DNA of 64,000 nt from JACRCT01 sp049841135 (GTDB taxonomy: Bacteria > Myxococcota > Myxococcia > Myxococcales > UBA5297): the NCBI GenBank assembly GCA_049841135.1, contig JASGHK010000006.1:930001-994000 (forward strand). Reading direction: 5' to 3'. The notes beneath the pieces were generated by a model, which had not been told where the DNA came from, did no database searches, and was given only the letters and a program-made list of their open reading frames with translations. How positions within the stretch are numbered: position 1 is the stretch's first letter; every line of letters starts with the position of its first letter. Below, one piece after another: positions 55,913-64,000 of the stretch. Both the position numbers and the translations under genes were made by a program.

Positions 55913-56486
55913 CTACGACGGCGGGCCCTCGTCCGAGGTCTCCGCTGCGGGGTCCTGTGTCGCCGCGTCGTCCTCGGTCACCGCGGGGCTGGCGGGGCGC
56001 GCGGCAGGCCTGGCGAAGGTTGCCGGCGCAGCGCCCTTGTTGTGCATCAGGGTCTTCACCGTGCTCGGAAACGCCACGTCGATTCTTGTCGAGCCCGCGG
56101 ACGGCGGCGACCACGCCCAGGCCGAAGGTGGGGTGCTGGAGGAGGTCGCCCACGGCGAACTTCTCCTTGATGTTGAAGGCGCGGGCCGAGCCGCGGTCCT
56201 TGTTCGCGATGAGCTCGTCGTAGCTCGAGGAGAGCGCGGACGCGGCGGAGGCGGCCTTGGGCTTGTCGGCGGCGGCGGCGCGCGGCCGGCTGGGGCGGGG
56301 GGCCGCGCTGCTCGAAGCGCTGGCGGCGCCGGGCTCGGCCTTGCGGAAGGCGTGCTGGCCGCCGCAGGTGTTGCACTGGACCTTCTTGATCGACCCGGCC
56401 CAGACGGCCAGCACGGTGTGCGCCAGGACCATCTTGCAGCGGGTGCAGTACGAGTCGACTTCCCCACCCACCTTGAACTCAGCCAT
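55913..56486 (-). CDS. Zn-ribbon plus Tudor/UvrD-tail-like protein, frameshifted
   Basis: The N-terminus has a zinc ribbon (YCTRCKMVLAHTVLAVW and VQCNTCGGQHAFRK). An Ala/Pro/Ser linker (about 55-95) leads to a domain KEKFAVGDLLQHPTFGLGVV, like the Tudor tail of UvrD helicases or CarD. One extra base at 56081-56087 (AGATC to AGAATC) breaks this domain; removing it gives GLDKIDVAFPSTVKTLMHNK. The span is 191 codons plus one base. It likely binds nucleic acid or RNA polymerase. Confidence 0.75.
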
Positions 56487-56685
56487 CGCCATCCTCCGTC
56501 CCGCGCCGAAAAGAGCGCGCAGGCTAGTACAGCCCCGCTCGTCTGCAAAGAAATCGCGCCTTCGCGGGCGGGCCGCGCCGGGCCTGTCCTCCGCCATGCG
56601 TCGTGAGGTGCTGGGCACTGCCGCAGACCGCCGGTAAGGAACCGGCGACTCGCCCTCCCCGGGGCCGCCAGAATCCGCGCCCGAG

Positions 56686-57537
56686 ATGGCCGAAGAGACC
56701 ACGACGCCTGCCGAGGAGCCGGTGCGCCCGCCGCACCCGGCGCGGATCTTCCTGGAGAAGCTGGGCCAGGGCTTCCTGGACTTCGTCCACGACGTGGGTG
56801 GGCTGGCCTCGCTGCTGGTGCTGCTCGCTCGCTCGGCGCTGGTCCCGCCGTGGCGGGTGGGGCTGGCCTTCTCGCAGATGGACTTCCTGGGCGTGGGCTC
56901 GACCTTCGTGGTCGTGCTCACCGGAGTCTTCACCGGCATGGTGATGACCAAGCAGTCGCTGGTGGCCTTCGCCATGTTCAACGCCGAGAGCCTGGTCGGC
57001 CCCACGGTGACCATCTCCATCACCCGCGAGCTGGCGCCGGTCTTCGCCGCGCTGATGATCACCATGCGCGCGGGCTCGGCCATGGCCACCGAGCTGGGCA
57101 CGATGCGCGTCACCGAGCAGATCGACGCGCTGGTCACCATCGCCGTGGACCCGGTCAAGTACCTCATCTTCCCGCGGGTGGTGGCGGGCATGCTGATGGC
57201 GCCGGCGCTGTGCATGGTGTTCAACGCCGCCGGCTTCGCGGGGACGTACTTCGTCGCCATCGTGGTCGAGCAGCTCTCGCCGGGGACGTTCCTGAGCAAG
57301 ACGGCGGAGTGGGTCGACCCGGAGGACGTCTACCTGGGGCTCATCAAGAGCATCTTCTTCGGCCTGCTCATCACCCTCGTGGCTTGCTACAAAGGGTTCA
57401 ACGCCACGGGCGGCGCCAAGGGCGTCGGGCAGGCGACCACCGAGGCGATGGTCATGACCGCGGTCGGCACGTTCGTCTTCGACTACATCCTCAACCTCCT
57501 CTTCCTGCCGATGCTCTTCCCGTACCTGTATCGATGA
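56686..57537 (+). CDS. MlaE/YrbE-type lipid ABC transporter permease
   Basis: The 283-residue product has five to six membrane helices and the MlaE family features TGVFTGMVMTKQS, then VTISITRELAPVFAALMITMRAGSAMATELGTM (split here), VTEQIDALV and PRVVAGMLMAPAL. It is a permease for phospholipid transport between the membranes. The usual MlaF ATPase and MlaD substrate-binding protein are not adjacent. The start puts a Pro/Glu-rich cytoplasmic tail ahead. Confidence 0.92.
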   Translation: MAEETTTPAEEPVRPPHPARIFLEKLGQGFLDFVHDVGGLASLLVLLARSALVPPWRVGLAFSQMDFLGVGSTFVVVLTGVFTGMVMTKQSLVAFAMFNAESLVGPTVTISITRELAPVFAALMITMRAGSAMATELGTMRVTEQIDALVTIAVDPVKYLIFPRVVAGMLMAPALCMVFNAAGFAGTYFVAIVVEQLSPGTFLSKTAEWVDPEDVYLGLIKSIFFGLLITLVACYKGFNATGGAKGVGQATTEAMVMTAVGTFVFDYILNLLFLPMLFPYLYR

Positions 57538-58583
57538 GCTCGACCTCGACCTCCGAAGACCGGCTCGCGGGCGTCCTCCTGGGGACGGCGGTCGGCGACG
57601 CGCTGGGACTGCCGCTCGAGAACCTCACCGCGCGGCGCATCGAGCGTCTCTTCGGACGGGTCACGCGCTTCCGCTTCCTGGGCAGGATTGGCTTCGTCTC
57701 CGACGACACCGAGCAGACGGCCTTCGTCGCCGACTCGCTCCTGCGCGCCGGCGACGACCCGGACCTGGGCGCTCGTACCTTCGCCTGGCGGCTGCGGGGT
57801 TGGGTGCTGCGCGCTCCGTTCGGCGTGGGGCTGGCGACGCTGCGCGCCTGCGCGAAGCTGCTCCTGTTCGTTCCGCCATCGCGGAGCGGCGTGCGCTCGG
57901 CCGGCAACGGCGCGGCGATGCGCGCGGCAGTCCTCGGCGCCTTCTTCGCCGACGACCCGGCGAGGCGCGCGGCGTGGTCGGAGGCTCTGGCGCGGGTGAC
58001 GCACACGGACCCGCGGGCGGTCCAGGGCGCGGGCTACGTGGCCTCGCTCGCCGCCCAGGCCACCAGGGCTTCGAGCGATCGGCCGCCGGACCTCTTGGCG
58101 GCGGCCCAGGGCGTCGTCGAGGACGCTTCGCTGCTCAAGGGCCTCCAGGCCGCCCAGCACTTCGCCGAGGCCGGTACGGCCACCGAGGAGGCGGCCACGG
58201 CGCTCGGCGTGACCGGCTTCGTGCTGCACACCGTCCCGTTCGCGGCCTTCGTCTACGCCCGCTGGGGCGCCGACGCTCGCAAGGCGATCGAAGAGGCGGT
58301 CAACGCCGGCGGCGACACCGACACCATCGGGGCCATCGTCGGCGCGCTCGTCGGCGCGCGCCATGGCCTCTCCGGCCTGCCGCGGGACCTGGTCGAGAAC
58401 CTCGAGGACGGTCCGCTCGGGCGGCGCCACTTGCTGGCGCTGTCGCACGCGCTCGCCGCGGGCACCCCCGCGCGGCCGCCGGACTTCTCGGCGCTCGGGC
58501 TGCTCGCGCGCAACCTCCTGCTCATCCCGGTGATCCTGGCGCACGTCGGCCTGCGCTTCGTCGGAGCGCTGGTCCGGCGCTAG
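57534..58583 (+). CDS. ADP-ribosylglycohydrolase (DraG-like)
   Basis: The 349-residue product has GTAVGDALGLPLEN near the N-terminus, SDDTEQT, GNGAAMRAAVLG and GGDTDTIGAIVGALVGA, which hold the two-magnesium site of DraG-type hydrolases. It removes ADP-ribose from proteins or nucleic acids. Its start overlaps the permease stop (ATGA), so they are translationally coupled. It has a C-terminal hydrophobic helix (LARNLLLIPVILAHVGLRFV), which is unusual and suggests membrane association. Confidence 0.88.
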   Translation: MSSTSTSEDRLAGVLLGTAVGDALGLPLENLTARRIERLFGRVTRFRFLGRIGFVSDDTEQTAFVADSLLRAGDDPDLGARTFAWRLRGWVLRAPFGVGLATLRACAKLLLFVPPSRSGVRSAGNGAAMRAAVLGAFFADDPARRAAWSEALARVTHTDPRAVQGAGYVASLAAQATRASSDRPPDLLAAAQGVVEDASLLKGLQAAQHFAEAGTATEEAATALGVTGFVLHTVPFAAFVYARWGADARKAIEEAVNAGGDTDTIGAIVGALVGARHGLSGLPRDLVENLEDGPLGRRHLLALSHALAAGTPARPPDFSALGLLARNLLLIPVILAHVGLRFVGALVRR

Positions 58584-58637
58584 CGAGCTGTGCTGAAGAT
58601 ATGTCGGTACCCATCAACATCCCCTCAGCGGTCCTTC

Positions 58638-60827
58638 TCAGCTCGCCTTCTGCACCGCCTTCTTGCGAGCCGCCTCGGTGATCTCCGGGACGCACAGCTC
58701 GCCCGCCCGCTGCCGGCGCTCGACCTCGGCGAGCGCCGACTCGGCGAGCTTCAGGTCCGGCTTGACGGCCTGGGCCTGCAGCACGGTCTGCGTCGGGAAG
58801 GCGAACGACGCCCCGGCGCGCTCGACGATGCGGCCGAACTCGAAGAGCAGCTCCTCGCGGATGCCGGTGAAGGCGTCGAAGCTCGGTGCCAGCACGTAGC
58901 AGAAGATCTCCACGTCCATCGAGTGGTCGTTGTAGCCCACGAAGCGCACCGAGAACGCGTCCTGCAGGACCTTCGGGTGGCCGAGCAGGAGCTTCTTCAC
59001 GTCGTCGACCACGAGCTTGATCTGGTCGACCTTGATCCCGTACTCGAGCCCCAAGGTCACCAGCAGCTTGAACCGGTCGCGCCGGGCGAAGTTCTCCACC
59101 TTGGCGTCCGCCATCTGCCCGTTGGGGATGGAGACCAGGGTGCGGTCCAGCGTGCGGATGCGTGTGGAGCGCAGGCCCACCTCCTCGATGGTGCCGGCGA
59201 AGTCCCCCACCTTGACGTATTCGCCGATCTTGAACGGCCGGTCGAAGGCGATGGCGAGCGAGCCGATGAGGTTCTCCAGCGTGGTCTTGCCTGCCAAGGC
59301 GATGGCGATGCCGCCGATGCCCAGGCCGGCGATGAGGCCGGCGACGTTGAGCCCCATGTTCTGCAGCGCCACCACCAGCACCAGCGCCACGGCGATGGGC
59401 TTGAGCACCTTGCGGAAGACGGGGACCATCGCCGTGGCCAGGTCGTCGTTGCGGCCCTTGAAGAAGGCCGTCAGCGCGGCGCCGGAGACGTCGATGAGCC
59501 GCAGGAGCAGCCAGCCGCCGGCGAGGATGGCGACGATCTTCGCGACCGCGAGCAGGGCCTGCTGCGGCCCCTCGGCCAGCGCCAGCGGCACGCACAGGGC
59601 CAGGAAGGTGACGATGAGGAACCCCGCCGCGAGCGGGCCCTTCATCGCCTCCACCAGCTCGTCGTCCCAGCTCCAGCTCGTCCGCGTCGCCAGCCTGGCC
59701 AGCACCTTCTGCGCCAACGCGCCGAAGAACGAGCCGGCCAGCAGCGACAACAGCAGCGCCAGGATGAGCCCCAGCCACTGCCAGAGCTGCACGCCCCAGG
59801 CCTCCCACTCGAAGAAGAAGGCGGGCAGGTGGTTGCCGGCAAAGCCATAGCCGAGCTTGGCGTACACCTCGTCGATGGCGGAGACGGTGTCGGCGCTGAC
59901 CATCCAGACCGGCGAGCCGGAGGCACGCGGGTGTCGCGAGAGCTTGAGCGGCACCTCGTGGTCCTCCAGGGCGGCGCGGACGACGACCTCCTCGTCGACG
60001 CCCACGTCGCGCTCGGGGGCGCCGGCGGGGTCGTTGCTGACGGTGCCGAAGCCGGACGGCTTGAGCCGCTTGAGGACCAGGCCCAGGCGCCGCGCCAACA
60101 GCGGGCCCTCTTCGGCCTGCCGCTCCTTGGCGACCGCGGTGAGGTCCAGCAGGAACGCCGCCTGGCCGTACTCGCCGTCGCTGCACAGCGCCGCGAGCTT
60201 GGCCACCAGCGCCCGCGGGTTGTCGACCGCCAGGTCCGCCGGACGTGGCCCGAGCCCAGGATCCAGGCTCTCGAGCGTGGGACGGGCCGCGAGCTCGCGC
60301 GTCACCAGCGCCCGGTACCAGGTGGGGATGGCGGAGACAGTCTGCTTGGTGAGCAGCCACAGGTGCTGGTTGGTCACCTCGTCGTGGATGCGCCGCAGCC
60401 AGAGGTCCTCGGGGCCGGACGGCAGCTCGAGCGTCTCCACGACCACGTAGTTCGCCGGCCGGTCGTCGACGAGCGGGCCCAGCGCCGAGTCGTCCAGCCC
60501 GTGGACGTCCAGCTTGCCGGTCGCGCGCAGCACGTCGCACAGCTGCTGGGTCAGCACCGGGCCCAGCTGCCGCCGGTCGGCCAGCGGCACGTCGCCCAGG
60601 TTGAGCACGTGGATGCCGAGCTGCGGCCGCGACTCCTTGCAGGCGCGCGACAGCACGGACCAGGACTTGGCCGCCGTCGAGCGGTCGAGGTCGGCGGCCG
60701 GCGGGTCGATGCCCTCGTTGACCTTCTCGCTCTTGTCGGCGATGGAGCGCGGCCGCTCGGCTCCGATGGCCGCCACCGGGGCGGCGAGCAGCGCGGCGAG
60801 GAACGTCAGGGCGAGAAGTCGGGACAT
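58638..60827 (-). CDS. Large MscS-type mechanosensitive channel with periplasmic domain
   Basis: The 729-residue product has a signal peptide (MSRLLALTFLAALLAAPVAA), then a periplasmic domain of about 310 residues. Four to five transmembrane helices (about 330-500) end in the MscS pore helix (NVAGLIAGLGIGGIAIALAG). The beta domain (IGSLAIAFDRPFKIGEYVKV then GTIEEVGLRSTRIRTLDRT, IPNGQMADAKVENFARRDR) follows. AAGGAGGAGCCC upstream fixes the start. It opens under membrane tension. Confidence 0.9.
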   Translation of the reverse strand: MSRLLALTFLAALLAAPVAAIGAERPRSIADKSEKVNEGIDPPAADLDRSTAAKSWSVLSRACKESRPQLGIHVLNLGDVPLADRRQLGPVLTQQLCDVLRATGKLDVHGLDDSALGPLVDDRPANYVVVETLELPSGPEDLWLRRIHDEVTNQHLWLLTKQTVSAIPTWYRALVTRELAARPTLESLDPGLGPRPADLAVDNPRALVAKLAALCSDGEYGQAAFLLDLTAVAKERQAEEGPLLARRLGLVLKRLKPSGFGTVSNDPAGAPERDVGVDEEVVVRAALEDHEVPLKLSRHPRASGSPVWMVSADTVSAIDEVYAKLGYGFAGNHLPAFFFEWEAWGVQLWQWLGLILALLLSLLAGSFFGALAQKVLARLATRTSWSWDDELVEAMKGPLAAGFLIVTFLALCVPLALAEGPQQALLAVAKIVAILAGGWLLLRLIDVSGAALTAFFKGRNDDLATAMVPVFRKVLKPIAVALVLVVALQNMGLNVAGLIAGLGIGGIAIALAGKTTLENLIGSLAIAFDRPFKIGEYVKVGDFAGTIEEVGLRSTRIRTLDRTLVSIPNGQMADAKVENFARRDRFKLLVTLGLEYGIKVDQIKLVVDDVKKLLLGHPKVLQDAFSVRFVGYNDHSMDVEIFCYVLAPSFDAFTGIREELLFEFGRIVERAGASFAFPTQTVLQAQAVKPDLKLAESALAEVERRQRAGELCVPEITEAARKKAVQKAS

Positions 60828-60923
60828 CGGGCTCCTCCTTCGGGAAACCGGAAGGGCGCGCAAGATACACCGGGGCGCGCCCCGGTTTCACCGAGAGCCC
60901 GAGGCACCCGTCGAGTGAGTGGA

Positions 60924-61941
60924 CTACGAGGCCTCGCAGCCCACCCCGGAGAGCCGCTGTCGGGCGAGGCTGGCGAAGCGCGTCTCCACGCCGGCGCGGA
61001 CCGCCTCCCGGAGCGAGCGCTCGCTGGACTCGGGGTCGCCGCGCGCCGAGGCGCACTCGGCGAGCAGCACGTGCACCTCGGGCAGGACGATGCGCGGTGG
61101 GTCGGAGGCCAGCACGGCGCCCAGGACCCGCTCGGCGTCCGGGTGTGCTCCGGCCAGCACGTAGCCTCGGGCGAGGAGCATCTCGCTCGCCAGGCGGCTG
61201 GTGCGGTCCTCCCCGCACTCGGCCAGCCGGGCGTCGGCGGCCTTCAGGGCGGCCAGGGCCGAGGCCGGGTGCTCGAGCGCGCCCACCACGGCGCGGGCAA
61301 CGTCCAGCCGCAGCGCCAGCAGCGGGACCTTGGCGAGCGCGCCCGAGGCCTCCTCGAGCAGCCGCTTCGCCGCCGCGGGCCGGCTCTCCTCGATCTCCAG
61401 CAGCGCCCCCAGGAACCGGAGCAGACCTTGCGACTCGAGCTCCCGCCCGGGGTCGGGGAGCGCGAGCGTGGTCTGCGCGCCCTTGAGCTCCATGCGCGCC
61501 CGGTCGAAGTCGCCTTCGTTGATGAGCAGCTCCACCAGGCCCACGCAGGCGTCGCGGCGGGTCGAGGGGTCTTCGCGACCCCGCAGCAGGAGCTCGCGCG
61601 CCTCCTTCAGGCGGCCGTCCCGATGCGCCAGCCCCGCGAGCAGCACGGCGCTGCGGGCCTGGACGCCGGGCGACGGGCTCTCCAGGGCGGCGCGAAAGCA
61701 GCGCTCGGCCTCGGAGACGGCGCCCAGGGCGCTGTGGGCGAGCCCGCAGACCTGGAAGGCGATGGGCCGAAGAGGTGGCAGGGGCCGCAGGGCGAGGCAG
61801 CGGCGCGAGCGCTTGAGCGCGTCGCCGGGCCGGTGATGCTGGTAGGCCTCCAGCGCGCCCTTCAGGAGCCTGATTCTGAAGGACGAACCAGCCCAACGCG
61901 AGGATCGCCAACGCGCCGGCGACGAGCAGGACCAGGAGCAT
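60924..61941 (-). CDS. Membrane-anchored TPR protein, frameshifted
   Basis: The start MLLVLLVAGALAILALGWFV gives an N-terminal membrane helix. An extra base at 61872-61878 (AGATC to AGAATC) breaks the frame; correction reads VLQIRLLKGALEAYQHHRPG. The rest is a set of TPR-like helical pairs (LALRPLPPLRPIAFQVCGLA, AERCFRAALESPSPGVQARS, ARMELKGAQTTLALPDPG). The span is 339 codons plus one base. It lies 96 bp upstream of the MscS-type gene on the same strand and may be co-transcribed. Confidence 0.75.
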
Positions 61942-61976
61942 GCCGCCATTCTCGCCGATCCCGTCTTCGGGACGCT

Positions 61977-62154
61977 CTAGCGAGCCCGGGCGAGCACCAG
62001 GTCTCTGGCCTCCATCAGCCGTTCGAGGTCGGCGAAGCGCACCAGGTAGACGGAGTCGCCCATGGCCTCGGCGATCGGCGGCGGCAGCTCTCCGTAGGAA
62101 GTAACCCTGGCGGTCCAGCGCAAGGCCCCCGTGCCACCCCGACGAGGCCTTCAT
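61977..62154 (-). CDS. Small hypothetical protein, frameshifted
   Basis: An ATG at 62154 opens MKASSGWHGGLALDRQGYF. One extra base near 62096 (TTCC) leads into YGELPPPIAEAMGDSVYLVR then FADLERLMEARDLVLARAR and a stop. The span is 59 codons plus one base. It ends 36 bp from the start of the TPR gene, so it could be the first gene of that operon. The family is unknown. Confidence 0.4.
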
Positions 62155-62156
62155 CT

Positions 62157-62468
62157 TCACAGGCCTGTGGGTCGGGCGAAGCTCGCCGCCGGCGACCGCG
62201 AGGCCGCCCGCGAGGCGCTCCAGACCGCGCTGCGCATCCGCCAGAGCCTGGTCACCAACCCGCTGGAGCGGGCCCGGACGTAGCTGGCGCTCTCGCCGCA
62301 CCCGCCGACGTCCGCTCGCTCGCCGAGGCCGCGCTCCGCGAGATCGAGGGCGCTCCGCCCAGCCCGGCCCGCGAGGAGATGGCGACGAAGGGCGGCGGGC
62401 TGGTCGGAGGCGAGCTCGCCCGGCGGGTGCTGCCCGCGGTGACGCTGGGGGAGGGCGGCGAGTTCTGA
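62157..62468 (+). pseudogene. Degraded C-terminus of a TPR protein
   Basis: A TPR-like stretch (GRAKLAAGDREAAREALQTA then LRIRQSLVTNPLERART) ends at a TAG (62281-62283). The continuing sequence encodes ADVRSLAEAALREIEGAPPS and more in another frame, to a stop at 62468. No start or upstream domain is left. This is the layout of C-termini of myxobacterial kinase-TPR proteins; it looks like a truncated remnant at the edge of the incoming island. Confidence 0.45.
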
Positions 62469-62689
62469 CTGGCTATCTTGGGCCTCCTCCGGTTCGCCTT
62501 TCGCCGAGCCTACTGGCGGCCGTGACCGCCGAAGGTCTACGCTCAGGCGCGGTTTGGAGGCACGGGCCCTCGGCGACTTCTCCGCTGGGAACCGACAATC
62601 CCGCGGCGCGCTCCTCGGCCACTTCCATGAAAACCGCGTTCGTTCTTCTCAGGCGCTCCTTTGGCGCGAGCTCCCCGGACGGAGGTTCT

Positions 62690-64000
62690 GTGACGACAAG
62701 CGGTGGCATTGCGGGAATGACTGGGTACGACGTCCAGTCGACGGTCATTCTCGAACTCATTCTTCTTGGATTTGAGGCGCTCCCGGGCCCGGTCGAGTTG
62801 CGCCCAGAGGGCCAGGACGACCTTGAACTCCGCTGGGTCGATCCGGCGACGAGCCTGCCTCGCCGCCGCTATCACCAGATTAAGAAGGCCACGGACAACG
62901 ATCCGGATGCGCAATGGTCCCTGGCCAGCGTGGCGCGGGTTCTTCTGGGCAACGCACTCGCGAAGCTCCAAGGCAATCAGGACGAGCAGGTCTGGGTGCT
63001 CGGCGACCGGCTGGCCGATGAGGTCCAGACGCTACTCGCTGCCGGTCGGAACGCACCCGAACAGCGACGGGATACCTACCTGGTCGCGCTACATCGGCTG
63101 GCGAAGGCCGAAGCGCAGGTCACGGACGGCCTAGACGACACGAGCTTGAAGCATCGACTGGACCGCTGGAATCCCACGTCTCAGGCCAGCCCCATCAACC
63201 AGGATGTCGAGCAGACCGTGAGTACGTTCGTCTCCCTTGCGGCGGGCGTCCCGCAGGTCCGAATCGACGGGTATCGAAACCGCATGGCGGCGCTGCATAC
63301 AGTCTTGCCTGATGTTCTCGCACGCATCACCGCGCGCTCCTACCACGGCACGGAGCGGCAGATTGCAGACCACGTTCGGAAGCTCCTCGTCGACCGGTAC
63401 GAGCTCGATCCGATCGCCGTCCACGACGTCATCTTTCGCAACCTGCGCGGCTTCATTAATGACGTCTCGAAGGAGCCGAACCGTACCCTCACCCTCGGGG
63501 AATTCGAAGAGGAGTTGGTCCAGGTCTGGCCATGGTTGCTTGTGCCGACGCAGCCGCGACTCCTCGACGAAGACCATCTGCCCCGGCCTGAGCTGGTCCA
63601 AGCCCTTGTGGCGCCCACCGTGGCCCGCGAGGCCGTGGGCCCTTCGGGCTCGGGCAAGACTTCCCTCGCATCCGAGACGTACCTCGCTCTAACAGCACTT
63701 CGCCCGGACGCCGCGGTCCTCTTCGTCGAGGTCCGGACGAGAACGTCGCTGCGTGATGTGCTCGTGGGCGTCGCGCACTCGCTCCGTCGACGCGGCATAG
63801 GAAGCATTACCGGACCCGCGCTAGACCTCCGGGCCTCCGACACCGCGACGATCGAGCGCGTTGCCGCTCGGCTTGGCGCGTTGACACGCGAGATCTTCCT
63901 ACTAATTGATTGTGCTGACGGCGAGGTCTCTGGCGAGTTCCGGCGCGATCTCGCGGTCTTCATACGTGCGCTGCGCGGAGCCACGTTCCACCTGCTCGCG
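62690..64000 (+). CDS. Putative defence protein: PD-(D/E)xK/Cap4-like nuclease fused to STAND-like NTPase (3' end outside window)
   Basis: A GTG behind GGACGGAGG opens a frame that stays open to the right edge (437 codons). Residues 9-66 read GMTGYDVQSTVILELILLGF, then GQDDLELRWVD and YHQIKKAT. The GYDxQ helix, an acidic DDLEL strand and the QIK strand (Asp43/44, Glu46, Gln63, Lys65) match the PD-(D/E)xK core of Cap4/DUF4297-type nucleases. A helical region follows. Walker A is GPSGSGKTS (about 317-325) and Walker B is IFLLIDCADGE (Asp near 407). The order nuclease-NTPase is that of Avs-like antiviral STAND proteins. Codons ATT, AAT, CTA and ACA are more frequent than in neighbouring genes, suggesting transfer. 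The sensor part lies outside the window. Confidence 0.75.
   Translation, partial: MTTSGGIAGMTGYDVQSTVILELILLGFEALPGPVELRPEGQDDLELRWVDPATSLPRRRYHQIKKATDNDPDAQWSLASVARVLLGNALAKLQGNQDEQVWVLGDRLADEVQTLLAAGRNAPEQRRDTYLVALHRLAKAEAQVTDGLDDTSLKHRLDRWNPTSQASPINQDVEQTVSTFVSLAAGVPQVRIDGYRNRMAALHTVLPDVLARITARSYHGTERQIADHVRKLLVDRYELDPIAVHDVIFRNLRGFINDVSKEPNRTLTLGEFEEELVQVWPWLLVPTQPRLLDEDHLPRPELVQALVAPTVAREAVGPSGSGKTSLASETYLALTALRPDAAVLFVEVRTRTSLRDVLVGVAHSLRRRGIGSITGPALDLRASDTATIERVAARLGALTREIFLLIDCADGEVSGEFRRDLAVFIRALRGATFHLLA

Noticed and set aside
58522..62468. Very long open frames on both strands over the MscS-type region
   Set aside because: Arg/Ala/Gly-rich out-of-frame translations of the MscS-type and TPR genes, which have clear family motifs in their own frames.

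Overview
The window is one continuous stretch of very GC-rich bacterial chromosome, densely coded on both strands. The gene content points to a myxobacterium or close relative (Myxococcota). It has many exported lipoproteins with Pro-Asp-Ala rich or cysteine-repeat regions, FHA and TPR proteins, an ECF sigma operon with a CpxP-like periplasmic protein, a DUF6496 protein, a wax ester synthase/DGAT, and a 7TMR-DISM chemoreceptor-like protein. This is an inference from gene families; no rRNA or tRNA gene was seen.

Layout. 1-9700: a partial FHA protein, a four-repeat secreted protein, a phosphoesterase, a sigma/anti-sigma-like/periplasmic-sensor operon, enolase, a membrane protein, an MFS exporter, a rhodanese and a coiled-coil lipoprotein. 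9.7-18 kb: an RseP-type site-2 protease, a large cysteine-repeat lipoprotein, a peptidoglycan-binding metallopeptidase, a NUDIX hydrolase, superoxide dismutase, a DUF6496 protein and an SH3-NlpC/P60 lipoprotein. 18.4-27 kb: a receptor translationally coupled to a beta-propeller protein, a lipoprotein, an EI24/CysZ-like membrane protein, the wax synthase, a DTW-domain tRNA enzyme and a TIGR01777 epimerase. 27.3-32.7 kb: a four-gene lipoprotein operon. 32.8-40 kb: a coiled-coil protein, an ATP-grasp/GNAT operon, hemL and a TPR lipoprotein.

40-44.3 kb holds a nickel/cobalt ECF transporter operon (NikK-like, NikL-like, a putative outer-membrane barrel, CbiM, CbiQ, CbiO). All six genes overlap, and the operon has a recognisable promoter. 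It is followed by rlmE, a DUF2141 protein and a GT87-type membrane glycosyltransferase. 46.8-49.6 kb is an unusual 2.8-kb islet. It is bounded by a 62-bp direct repeat, the copied 3' end of the neighbouring DUF1338 gene. It carries arrays of long CACGTG-centred palindromes beside a possible DNA-binding protein. 49.6-62 kb has DUF1338, Lon, a hybrid histidine kinase, a Zn-ribbon protein, an MlaE-type permease, an ADP-ribosylglycohydrolase, an MscS-type channel and TPR genes.

After a stretch of gene remnants (62.0-62.5 kb), the base and codon composition changes. A gene runs off the right edge with a PD-(D/E)xK/Cap4-like nuclease pattern followed by a STAND-like P-loop NTPase. This looks like the first gene of a horizontally acquired defence island.

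A cross-cutting observation: about a dozen otherwise conserved genes carry single-base frameshifts, and almost all lie at GAGCTC or AGATC sequences. This suggests a systematic sequence error linked to modified motifs more than true pseudogenes. The disrupted genes are annotated at full span.
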